From CAZHHH01 sp964532085 (GTDB lineage: Bacteria > Bacteroidota > Bacteroidia > Bacteroidales > Marinilabiliaceae), in assembly GCA_964532085.1 (NCBI GenBank), contig CAZHHH010000050.1, positions 1 through 17,395 of the forward strand: a DNA stretch of 17,395 bases, in the 5' to 3' direction. Shown piece by piece: positions 1 through 8,087 of the stretch. The notes beneath the pieces are model-generated. The model ran no database searches and was not told the DNA's origin. It saw only the letters and a program-made list of their open reading frames with translations. A program made the position numbers and the translations under genes. Every line of letters starts with the position of its first letter. The stretch's first letter is position 1.

Positions 1-444
1 ACTTCATTGGGTATTAGTACTCTTTATTTATCATTGCATAATTCTAATGCAAAGGTTACTACTATTGAGGGATGCCCGAATTTATCTCAATTTGCAAAAG
101 ATAGTTTTACTGAACTTGGGATAAAAAATATAACTCAAATAACTGGTAAATTTGATGATGTTTTACCAAAAACACTAAAGGATAACGACAGTTTTGATTT
201 AATATTTTTTGATGGTAACCACACAAAAGAAGCAACTTTAAGCTATTTCAAACAATGTTTGCCAAAAGCTAAAAACGACTCTATCTTTATTTTTGATGAT
301 ATTTATTGGTCAAAAGAGATGACAGAGGCTTGGCAAGAGATATACACGCATCCATCTGTGACGCTATCCATTGATATTTTTAGATTTGGGATAATATTTT
401 TTAGAAAAGAGTCTCAAAAAGAACATTTTATAATAAGATTTTAA
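1..444 (+). CDS. Class I SAM-dependent methyltransferase, 3' part (5' end outside window)
   Basis: The reading frame is open from the first base, so the gene is cut by the window edge; the apparent TTG start at position 7 is internal. The visible 147 codons begin with T-S-L-G-I-S-T, which fits the end of motif I, the SAM-binding glycine loop of Rossmann-fold methyltransferases. The strand-2 acidic residue follows in T-I-E-G. The motif F-D-L-I-F-F-D-G-N-H (193-222) and an Asp-Asp pair (295-300) resemble the Methyltransf_24 / O-methyltransferase group, in which such acids bind SAM or a metal. No membrane segment or signal is visible, so a cytoplasmic enzyme is expected. The methyl acceptor cannot be read from the sequence. 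The ABC ATPase gene starts 54 bases downstream on the same strand, but a functional link is not shown. The fold is fairly sure, the substrate unknown. Confidence 0.85.
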   Translation, partial: TSLGISTLYLSLHNSNAKVTTIEGCPNLSQFAKDSFTELGIKNITQITGKFDDVLPKTLKDNDSFDLIFFDGNHTKEATLSYFKQCLPKAKNDSIFIFDDIYWSKEMTEAWQEIYTHPSVTLSIDIFRFGIIFFRKESQKEHFIIRF

Positions 445-498
445 ACTTTATAGATACCTATTCATCTAAATAGTTTAAATGCATAATATTATAGCTAA

Positions 499-1188
499 AT
501 GAAAGAGAAAGTAATTGAAATTGAGAATATAGAGAAAAACTATCAAGTAGGAACTCAAATTGTTCGAGCTTTAAGAGGAGTTACAACCTCCATTGATAGA
601 GGTGATTATGTAGCAATTATGGGACCGTCTGGTTCAGGCAAATCTACTCTAATGAACATCATTGGTGCGTTAGACACCCCGTCAGTTGGTGATTACGTCT
701 TAAATGGTACAAATGTAAGTTTATTAAGTGATGAGAAATTAGCCGAAATTCGTAATAAAGAGATTGGCTTTGTATTTCAAACATTTAATCTTCTTCAACA
801 ATATGATGCTATTGAAAATGTGATGCTACCCTTGGTTTATAGTGGCATACAGAAAGCTGAAAGAATTGAAAGAGCAAAGGCAGCATTAACAAAAGTTGGT
901 TTGGAAGATAGAATGGACCATAAACCCAACGAACTTTCGGGCGGTCAGCGTCAAAGGGTGGCTGTTGCACGTGCTTTGATAAATAATCCATCAATTATTT
1001 TGGCAGACGAACCCACAGGTAATCTTGACACAAAAACCTCAATTGATATTATGCGACTATTTAATGAAATTCACGCACAAGGCAATACTATTGTACTAGT
1101 TACACACGAAGAAGATATTGCACAACACGCTCATAGAATAATAAGATTGCGCGACGGAATGATTGAAATAGACGAAAGAATAAAATAG
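499..1188 (+). CDS. ABC transporter ATP-binding protein, MacB/LolD type
   Basis: This 229-residue protein is a complete single ABC nucleotide-binding domain. Walker A is G-P-S-G-S-G-K-S-T (42-50), the Q-loop Gln is Q94, the signature is L-S-G-G-Q (146-150), Walker B is I-I-L-A-D-E (166-171), the D-loop is N-L-D (175-177) and the switch His is H203. The early A-L-R-G-V, the E-P-T-G-N-L-D block and the overall length are typical of the MacB/LolD/YknY (3.A.1.122/125) ATPases. These pair with a four-helix permease to move lipoproteins, or to drive efflux by mechanotransmission. No permease gene lies in the window, so the partner must be encoded elsewhere or upstream of the window. The ATG at 499 gives the normal N-terminus with the E-x-E-N-I-E-K-N-Y beginning. 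All catalytic residues are present. LolD is a possible name, but without a permease I do not assign it. Confidence 0.95.
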   Translation: MKEKVIEIENIEKNYQVGTQIVRALRGVTTSIDRGDYVAIMGPSGSGKSTLMNIIGALDTPSVGDYVLNGTNVSLLSDEKLAEIRNKEIGFVFQTFNLLQQYDAIENVMLPLVYSGIQKAERIERAKAALTKVGLEDRMDHKPNELSGGQRQRVAVARALINNPSIILADEPTGNLDTKTSIDIMRLFNEIHAQGNTIVLVTHEEDIAQHAHRIIRLRDGMIEIDERIK

Positions 1189-1217
1189 TTTTACATTCTT
1201 ATGAACAACAGAGTTTT

Positions 1218-1249
1218 TTTGCTGTTGAGTAAATTCTATATTATTTTTT
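1218..1249 (+). promoter_or_regulatory. Candidate Bacteroidota promoter for the adenosyltransferase gene
   Basis: A TTTG at 1218-1221 is followed after 20 bases by TATTTTTT at 1242-1249. The latter matches the -7 consensus TAnnTTTG at all but its last base. Transcription would begin near 1255, about 10 bases before the ATG at 1265, so the leader would be very short. The TTTG lies next to a 6-bp dyad (CAACAG 1206-1211 / CTGTTG 1222-1227) with a T-run in its loop. The background is very T-rich, so a chance match is possible. Confidence 0.3.
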
Positions 1250-1264
1250 ACTAGATTATAAATT

Positions 1265-1831
1265 ATGAAAAAAAGCTTGATATACACCAAAACTGGTGAC
1301 AAAGGCACAACTGCCTTGATAGGTGGAACTCGAGTTCCTAAAAATCACATTAGGCTAGAAGCCTATGGGACAGTTGATGAGCTAAATACAAATATTGGAA
1401 TGATTCGCTCATATCCAATTGGAGAGAAAAATATTGAATCTATAATAAGAATTCAAAATCAACTTTTTACTATTGGTGGATATTTAGCAACTGATAGTGA
1501 TGTTAGTGATTTAAGAAATCGATTAATAAAAGATGACAAAGAGATTGAATTTTTGGAATTACAAATGGATAGTTTAGAAAGTGAACTACCTAAATTAAGT
1601 AACTTTGTTCTTCCTGGTGGCCATCCTACTGTTGCACAGTGTCATATTTGCCGAACAATTTGCCGAAGAGCAGAAAGACGTATAATCACAATGGCAGAAA
1701 CTATGGAAGTAGATGAGTGGGTTGTAAAATATATAAATAGATTATCTGACTATTTCTTTGTTTTATCAAGATATTTAACATATTTTTTCAAAATAGATGA
1801 AATTCCCTGGGTTGCTCCCTTGCAAGATTGA
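1265..1831 (+). CDS. pduO: Cob(I)alamin / cob(I)yrinic acid a,c-diamide adenosyltransferase, PduO type
   Basis: The enzyme transfers the 5'-deoxyadenosyl group of ATP to the cobalt of reduced corrinoid, making adenosylcobalamin in the cytoplasm. At 188 residues it has the usual length for a single-domain PduO-type (MmaB-like) trimeric adenosyltransferase. The family motifs are all present: Y-T-K-T-G-D-K-G-T-T (7-16, ATP binding), R-V-P-K-N..E-A-Y-G-T-V-D-E-L-N (23-41), F-V-L-P-G-G (114-119), C-R-R-A-E-R-R (133-139, with the conserved arginines) and Y-I-N-R-L-S-D-Y-F-F (157-166). No other B12 gene is in the window. In Bacteroidota the product typically serves methylmalonyl-CoA mutase or other AdoCbl enzymes, which is inference here. 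It lies 76 bases after the ABC gene and may have its own promoter. The start is fixed by the conserved N-terminal motif only six residues in. Confidence 0.95.
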   Translation: MKKSLIYTKTGDKGTTALIGGTRVPKNHIRLEAYGTVDELNTNIGMIRSYPIGEKNIESIIRIQNQLFTIGGYLATDSDVSDLRNRLIKDDKEIEFLELQMDSLESELPKLSNFVLPGGHPTVAQCHICRTICRRAERRIITMAETMEVDEWVVKYINRLSDYFFVLSRYLTYFFKIDEIPWVAPLQD

Positions 1832-1919
1832 TAATTTTTTATAATTTCGCAAAAAAGCATTTTGTTAGAGAGTATATAATTAAAAATATTGTCAACAATC
1901 TAAAAATTAAGCAAGTAAT

Positions 1920-2141
1920 ATGTATTGGACTTTAGAATTGGCAGCAAAATTAGAAGATGCGCCTTGGCCAGCATCAAAGGAGGAGTTAATTGATTATGCA
2001 ATTCGCTCTGGCGCCCCTTTAGAAGTAGTTGAAAATCTTCAAGAAATTGAGGACGAAGGTGATGTTTATGAGAGTATTGAAGATATTTGGCCTGATTATC
2101 CTACAAAAGATGACTTCTTCTTTAATGAAGATGAATATTAA
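1920..2141 (+). CDS. DUF2795 domain protein, 73 residues, function unknown
   Basis: This is a small, strongly acidic protein without Cys, signal peptide or membrane segment. It begins with M-Y-W-T-L-E-L-A and contains P-W-P-A-S-K-E-E-L-I-D-Y-A (17-29), then S-G-A-P-L-E-V-V-E-N-L-Q (30-41), and ends in an aromatic acidic tail (W-P-D-Y-P-T-K-D-D-F-F-F, 57-68). This pattern matches the DUF2795 proteins that I recall as single-copy, highly conserved small proteins of Bacteroidota. The helix-turn layout of the centre and the acidic tail could suit binding to a basic partner, but no function is established. It stands 88 bases after the adenosyltransferase gene and is followed 29 bases later by a strong terminator hairpin. 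Confidence is high that it is a real gene and low on any role. Confidence 0.9.
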   Translation: MYWTLELAAKLEDAPWPASKEELIDYAIRSGAPLEVVENLQEIEDEGDVYESIEDIWPDYPTKDDFFFNEDEY

Positions 2142-2170
2142 GTAGGGAACAATTTTTGCTGAAAAAAAAT

Positions 2171-2198
2171 AGCCATCCAGAGTTGGGTGGCTTTTTTT
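2171..2198 (+). terminator. Rho-independent terminator after the DUF2795 gene
   Basis: An 8-bp stem (2171-2178 AGCCATCC / 2185-2192 GGGTGGCT, one G-U pair) with a 6-base loop is followed by a run of seven T's (2192-2198). An A-run (2162-2169) precedes the stem, so it could also work on the - strand, but no gene approaches from that side. Confidence 0.88.
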
Positions 2199-2265
2199 AT
2201 GAAAATTTCTCTTTGGCTCATTATTTGCATTTAGATATATTGTAAACAAATAAAATCTTTAAGAG

Positions 2266-5200
2266 ATGAAGAAGATATTTCTACTAACCATTTTAAGCCT
2301 CACTCTATCAGCAATATTTGCACATAATAATAATTCCAAATATGAAAACAAATGGAAAGAAGTTGAGGGCTTTAAAAATAAAAGATTACCAAAATCCGCT
2401 TTAAAAGTTGTTGATGAAATATATCTTTTAAGTAAAAAAGAACAAAATAGTGCTGATTTTATAAAGGCATTTATTGACAAATTTGAGTTGGAAGGTGAAA
2501 TAAATGATGTTTCATTAAACGAGCGCATAAATAAAATTGAAAAAGAGACCGAAACACTTTGGCAACCAGCAAAACAACTTGCACATCAGTATATTTCTAA
2601 GGTTTACAAATCATACATAGAGGCAAACAGATGGCAGCTTATGTCAAAAGGAGATGTAAAAACAGGCTCGTTTGATATTACAAAAATGGGGTTTAAAGAG
2701 TTAGCTAATAAGACTGAAAATCACATTTTAGCATCATTGGAGAATCCACTACTACTGCAAAAAGAGAAGAGCGATAAGTACAAAATTCTTTTAAATTCAA
2801 AATCAAATAAAATAAAATTTCGCCCTACTCTATATGATTTATTGGTAACAGATGCTTTCGAAACTCTCACTAATGATAATATTTTTCATTTTCCAAATGA
2901 AGAGAGTAGTCTGTTTTCAGATACTTTGTTACTTGGGAGTTTAAATGATTTTTTAAAAATAAATATTTCAGAAAATCAAAAAGAATTTGAAAATGCAAAG
3001 GCTATTAATCTATTTAAAGAATGGATTGAATTTACGCAATTGAGAAATGATAAAGAGGCTTTAATTGATGCTGATTTATACAGATTACTTTGGTTTAAAG
3101 AGAAATATTTAGGTGATGATAAAAATTTAAGATTTGAAGAATCACTGACAAATTTAATTTCAACTGCAAAAGGTTTAGAAATTGAAAGCAGATTACTTTA
3201 CGAGCAGGCTAATCTCTACTATTCAATGCCTTATGAAGACAATAATGATTTTAATCCATTAATAAAAGCGTGGCAACTTGCTTCTGGATCTATTGAAAAA
3301 AATCCAAAATCTGAAGGTGCAGAAATGGCAAAAACATTAATCAAAAACATTGAAAGACAACAAATAAATATAGAAAATGAGACTTTAATATTGCCAAATC
3401 AACCTTTTGTTTTTAATTTAAAATATAAAAACATAGAAAAAATATATTTATACCTTTTTGAAGTAAATAAACCAAATGGAGAAAATTTCAAATCAAATAT
3501 AGAAAAGATTATAAATACAAACAAAGCAGTTAAAAACAAGACAATTTCACTACCTCAATACAATGATTTCTTGATTCACAGTGCAGAGCTTTCAATAGAT
3601 ATACCAAAAGAATATGGACATTTTGTGCTTTTCATAATTCCTGAGCCATTTAAAGGCAAAATTGAAAAACATAAAATATATCAAATTGTACCTTTTCAAT
3701 CTACAAACATCTCTTATATATCAAAGAATCATTTGTTTGGTTCACAGATTTTCACAGCTATAAATTCAACTACAGGCAAACCTATTGAAAATATTGAGTT
3801 AACTGCATACAGAAACAATTTTTCAAAAAGAAGATTGGAGGTAATTTCAAAGATAGAAACCAATAATCAAGGTGAAGGCATAATTGAAATTGATGACAAA
3901 TTTGGATATTATGATATTATTTTAGAAAAAGGTAATGATAGATTAATCTCTTCTAACTATCTGTGGAACAGCCAACATAATAAAACTAACCAAACAAGGC
4001 ATTTTATTTTTACCGACAGAGCTATTTACAGGCCAGGGCAAACTGTTTTTTATAAAATCATCTCATTAAACAGTGACGGCGAAACCGCAAATAGTATTGA
4101 AAATGAAATAATTAATATCACATTCAACGATGTAAATGGGAAGGAAATTAGCAAACAGAATTTAAAGACCAACAAATATGGCTCAATCAGTGGTAGTTTT
4201 GTGATTCCCAATGATATACTGACAGGCAGATTTTCAATTAGAACCAACAAAGCATCAAAAAGCATTAATATTGAAGAGTATAAACGCCCAAAAATGGAGG
4301 TTACTTTTAATCCTTTTGAGGATATAAAACAACTTGGCGATTCAATATCTGTTATTGCAATTGCAAAAGGATATGCTGGTTATGCAATACAAAATGCAAA
4401 AGTGAGCTGGAAAATTGAGCAAGGTGTTAGCTTTTGGCGTTATTATTTTCCAATGCGCAAAACGATTTTAACAAGTGGCACCGGAACAACAAATGAAAAG
4501 GGTGAAGTTGAAATTAATTTTAAGGCAAAGAAACAGAAAAACATTTCAGAACAAATCCCTCATAATTTTATCATAACAGTTGATGTTACTTCACCATCAG
4601 GTGAAACTGTTACATCAACAAAAACGGTAACTCTTTCTAATCAAGCATTCAGAGCAAATGCTAAAATAGACGAAACTACAATTTTGCAAGAGAATAAAAG
4701 TGTTGAGCTATCAATCTCATTGGAAAATATGAGTGGGGAAAAAGTTAGTGAGAATATTTATTATACAGTTAGTAAATTAAATGTACCTGATATTCCTGCA
4801 AATTACAGACTTTGGGATGAACCAGACACTATAATTTCTAAATCTACTTTTGAAAATAGTAAACTAGAAAGAGATAATTATAAAATTAAGAAAGAGGTAG
4901 TTAATGAGAATAAATTTATCAACAAGGAAGATAAAATCAATTTAAACATAAATGAAACAGGAATTTATAAAATTAAAATTTATAGTTCATCAGATAAAAA
5001 AGAGTTATTAGAGACAAAGTACTTTTCTGTTATTAATGAGGCAGATGGCAAATATCAACTTGATGAGCCACTAACAATTTTCAGTAACAAAACAGTTGCT
5101 GAAATTGGAGAGAATGTTGAAATTAATATTGGTAGTGGTTTTTATGATGCACTTGTTTATATTAATATTTCTTATGACAGCAAAACTTTAAAAGATAAAA

Positions 5201-8085
5201 GAATTTCACTCAACAAAGAGTGGGAAACAATCAATTATACAATTCCCGAAAAGACAAATGGTAATATTGATATACAAGCAATTATAATTAAGAACAATAG
5301 AGTTTATGAAAAAAACATCAATATAACTGTTGAAAAAAAAAGTGATATTCTTAATTTAAAACTTAGCAGTTATAGAGATAAAACAACACCCGGCAGTGAT
5401 GAGAAGTGGGAAATATCATTTTACAATGGAAACAACAAACCTGAAAAAGGAGAAGTCTTGGCACTTTTATATGATTCATCATTGGATAAATTTGCTAAGA
5501 ACTCACTATATCTCAATCCTTTTACTTCATACAAATCTTTTAACAAATGGCAAGTTACAGGCAGTTCGTTAAATAGTAATTATGGAGTTAATAGAATTTA
5601 TTACCAACCTTTCGTGGCTGAAGATTATCCTTATTTTTTCTGGAGAAATTCAATTAATTTTTCAACTCATCAACCAATATTTTATAGTCTAAAACAATCA
5701 ACAGATAGGATGATGTTCACAGGTGCGCCAAAAGCTGGTATTTTAGCAGACGAAGCTGTACAAAATATTGCGGAGGAAATCAAAGAAAAAGAAATAACTG
5801 AAATTACAGATAATATTGAAATCCGCACCGAATTACAAGAAACTGCATTTTTCTATCCATTTTTAGAAACTGACGATAGTGGCAAAGCTGTCATTTCATT
5901 CACAATGCCCGAAAGTCTTACAAAATGGCGTTTTATGGCTTTGGCTCATCGAAAAGATGGACGTTCGGCTACAACAGAGGAATATATAACTGTTTTAAAA
6001 CAGTTGATGGTTATTCCAAACTTACCACGCGTGGTGCGACAAGGAGATATTTTATCTTTCAATGCATCGATAATAAACAATAGTGATGCAATTTTAAACG
6101 GTGATGCAAAAATCATTGTAAAAGATTTAAAAACAGGTGATATTATTCCAACAAAAGCAATCAAATGGGAAATAAACAATTCTGAAAGTCAAAATGTAAA
6201 ATGGGAAATTAAAATTCCTGACAACTTCTCTCTTTTAGAGGTTACAATCACTGCAAACAGCGATAAATTTAGCGATGGTGAGACACATTTAATTCCTGTT
6301 TTATTATCAAAAGTGTATCTGACAGAGACATTGCCACTCTTTTTATATAACAAGGGCAAACACAATTTTGAACTTGAAAAACTGACGAAAGGCGATAAAA
6401 AAGAGTATGAAAATCTCACTTTTACCTATACCGCAAATGCTGCGTGGGAGGTTTTGTCAGTATTACCGTGGATTGCCGAGCGTCCGTATGAAAATAGTGA
6501 CCAAATTTTTAACCGCATCTTCTCTGCCCTCATTGCAAAGCAGATATTAAAAGAGCATCCAAATATTAAAGAGACACTTAATAGCTGGAGCAAATTGCCA
6601 AAAAACAGTGATGCCTTAAAATCAGCATTGGAAAGGAATCCTGAGCTAAAATCCACACTCTTATCCGCCACACCGTGGATAAACATTGCAGAAAGTGAAA
6701 CAGAGAAAAAATTAAGATTAGCAAATTTTACAAACGAAACAAATCTTAATAATGAACTTGAACTTTCAATCAGAAAACTACAAGAACGCCAATTAGATAA
6801 CGGCACTTGGGCGTGGTTCTCCGGAGATAGAGAGTCGCCATATATTACAATAGAAATAATTACCGGATTTGGAAAATTAAATAAATTAGGAATTGAATTT
6901 AGTAAAGATTTTAAAGACAGTGAATCAAAAGCAGTTAATTGGTTGAATAATTATTTGAAAGAAGAAGAGAAAAAGCAAAAAGAAATTAATAAAGAGAGAG
7001 ATATAATTCCATCATATCAAACAGTTAAGGCTATTTATGCTTTAAGTTTTTACAAGGAGGAACTTAAAAATCATAAATTCTGGATAGAGAAAATTTCAGA
7101 TAATATTCCAACAGATAATATTCAATTGCAATCTATGGTTGCTACTATTTTAATGAGAAGCAACAACAGCTTAGCTGATGAGATATTACAGTCGTTGCAA
7201 GAAAGATTAATTACACAAGAAAAAAATTTCTATTATTATAAAATAGAAAATTCTCCATATTGGCATTCTTCACCAATTGAGACTCACGTTTCAGCAATTG
7301 AAGCGCTTAGAGAATCAGGAAAATATGATGATGAAATAGGGAAAATTCAAAATTGGATAATTAATCAAAAACGAGCACAATCGTGGAATAGCATCAAAGC
7401 AACAACTGATGCTGTCTATATCTTAGCAACTGCCAATCAGAATTATTTCTCAAAAACAAATGATGATATTATCAAAATTGGTGGAAAAACAATTGATAAT
7501 TCAGATGAAATTGATGCTTTAGGCTACATATCTCAAAGCTGGCAAGGCAAAGAGATTAAATCAAAAATGGGCAAAATTACCATTGATAAAAAGTCAGATA
7601 CTCCTAGTTGGGCATCAATGCACCTAAGCTATTTTGGAGAAGAATCTAAGGTTGAGGAGGGTGGATTTTTGGATTTAAAACGAACTTTCTATAAACGAAC
7701 TATAGAGAAAGGAAAAGAAGTTTGGGAAAAGATTGATAATTCAACCATATTGAAAAAAGGTGATAGAATCTTGACAAGAATTGAAATTGTTACACCTCAA
7801 GCTTTAGATTTTGTTCACGTTGAGTCGCCCCGTGCATCAGCTTTTGAGCCTACAAATACAATTTCAGGTTACAGATGGCAGAGCGGATTCGGATATTATG
7901 AATCAACTAAAGACAGTGGAATTGATTTTTTCATTACACAACTACCAAAAGGTGAAAACAGATTGGAATATGAGTCAACTGTTGTGATGGAAGGAAAAAT
8001 AACTAACGGACCAACAAAAGTTTCCTGTTTTTATGCACCTGAATTTTCGGGACATAGCAGTTCACAAACATTTATTATAAAATAG
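2266..8085 (+). CDS. Secreted alpha-2-macroglobulin family protein without thioester cysteine
   Basis: The 1939-residue protein begins with a Sec signal peptide (about 1-19, ending in A-I-F-A). There is no lipobox Cys, so it should be soluble in the periplasm rather than a lipoprotein. An N-terminal helical region (about 20-370) precedes macroglobulin-like beta domains. The MG2 hallmark T-D-R-A-I-Y-R-P-G-Q is at 583-592. The alpha-2-macroglobulin core E-T-A-F-F-Y-P-F-L (1192-1200) and E-S-L-T-K-W-R-F (1216-1223) follows a variable Glu/Ile-rich stretch (about 1160-1190) placed like a bait region. An alpha-helical thioester-type domain runs from about 1395 to 1700, and a C-terminal receptor-like beta domain ends in Y-A-P-E-F-S-G-H-S. 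At the thioester position the sequence reads Y-E-N-S-D-Q (1408-1413): Asn1410 replaces the Cys of C-x-E-Q. The only Cys in the whole protein is C1921. Covalent trapping of proteases is therefore not expected; steric inhibition, scaffolding or an envelope role is more likely. A weak promoter match (TTTG 2212-2215, 20 bases, TATATTGT) lies upstream. The next gene starts 2 bases after the stop codon. Confidence 0.93.
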   Translation: MKKIFLLTILSLTLSAIFAHNNNSKYENKWKEVEGFKNKRLPKSALKVVDEIYLLSKKEQNSADFIKAFIDKFELEGEINDVSLNERINKIEKETETLWQPAKQLAHQYISKVYKSYIEANRWQLMSKGDVKTGSFDITKMGFKELANKTENHILASLENPLLLQKEKSDKYKILLNSKSNKIKFRPTLYDLLVTDAFETLTNDNIFHFPNEESSLFSDTLLLGSLNDFLKINISENQKEFENAKAINLFKEWIEFTQLRNDKEALIDADLYRLLWFKEKYLGDDKNLRFEESLTNLISTAKGLEIESRLLYEQANLYYSMPYEDNNDFNPLIKAWQLASGSIEKNPKSEGAEMAKTLIKNIERQQINIENETLILPNQPFVFNLKYKNIEKIYLYLFEVNKPNGENFKSNIEKIINTNKAVKNKTISLPQYNDFLIHSAELSIDIPKEYGHFVLFIIPEPFKGKIEKHKIYQIVPFQSTNISYISKNHLFGSQIFTAINSTTGKPIENIELTAYRNNFSKRRLEVISKIETNNQGEGIIEIDDKFGYYDIILEKGNDRLISSNYLWNSQHNKTNQTRHFIFTDRAIYRPGQTVFYKIISLNSDGETANSIENEIINITFNDVNGKEISKQNLKTNKYGSISGSFVIPNDILTGRFSIRTNKASKSINIEEYKRPKMEVTFNPFEDIKQLGDSISVIAIAKGYAGYAIQNAKVSWKIEQGVSFWRYYFPMRKTILTSGTGTTNEKGEVEINFKAKKQKNISEQIPHNFIITVDVTSPSGETVTSTKTVTLSNQAFRANAKIDETTILQENKSVELSISLENMSGEKVSENIYYTVSKLNVPDIPANYRLWDEPDTIISKSTFENSKLERDNYKIKKEVVNENKFINKEDKINLNINETGIYKIKIYSSSDKKELLETKYFSVINEADGKYQLDEPLTIFSNKTVAEIGENVEINIGSGFYDALVYINISYDSKTLKDKRISLNKEWETINYTIPEKTNGNIDIQAIIIKNNRVYEKNINITVEKKSDILNLKLSSYRDKTTPGSDEKWEISFYNGNNKPEKGEVLALLYDSSLDKFAKNSLYLNPFTSYKSFNKWQVTGSSLNSNYGVNRIYYQPFVAEDYPYFFWRNSINFSTHQPIFYSLKQSTDRMMFTGAPKAGILADEAVQNIAEEIKEKEITEITDNIEIRTELQETAFFYPFLETDDSGKAVISFTMPESLTKWRFMALAHRKDGRSATTEEYITVLKQLMVIPNLPRVVRQGDILSFNASIINNSDAILNGDAKIIVKDLKTGDIIPTKAIKWEINNSESQNVKWEIKIPDNFSLLEVTITANSDKFSDGETHLIPVLLSKVYLTETLPLFLYNKGKHNFELEKLTKGDKKEYENLTFTYTANAAWEVLSVLPWIAERPYENSDQIFNRIFSALIAKQILKEHPNIKETLNSWSKLPKNSDALKSALERNPELKSTLLSATPWINIAESETEKKLRLANFTNETNLNNELELSIRKLQERQLDNGTWAWFSGDRESPYITIEIITGFGKLNKLGIEFSKDFKDSESKAVNWLNNYLKEEEKKQKEINKERDIIPSYQTVKAIYALSFYKEELKNHKFWIEKISDNIPTDNIQLQSMVATILMRSNNSLADEILQSLQERLITQEKNFYYYKIENSPYWHSSPIETHVSAIEALRESGKYDDEIGKIQNWIINQKRAQSWNSIKATTDAVYILATANQNYFSKTNDDIIKIGGKTIDNSDEIDALGYISQSWQGKEIKSKMGKITIDKKSDTPSWASMHLSYFGEESKVEEGGFLDLKRTFYKRTIEKGKEVWEKIDNSTILKKGDRILTRIEIVTPQALDFVHVESPRASAFEPTNTISGYRWQSGFGYYESTKDSGIDFFITQLPKGENRLEYESTVVMEGKITNGPTKVSCFYAPEFSGHSSSQTFIIK

Positions 8086-8087
8086 AT

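Noticed and set aside
440..479. Imperfect dyad between the methyltransferase and ABC genes (TTTAAACT / AGTTTAAA)
   Set aside because: Arms are pure low-complexity AT with a large internal loop and no T-run. A chance match is likely in this composition.
1206..1227. CAACAG / CTGTTG hairpin after the ABC gene as a terminator
   Set aside because: The stem is only 6 bp and the T-run lies in the loop rather than after the stem.
6426..6806. 126-codon - strand frame inside the macroglobulin gene
   Set aside because: It lies entirely within a well-supported coding region and has shadow-type composition.
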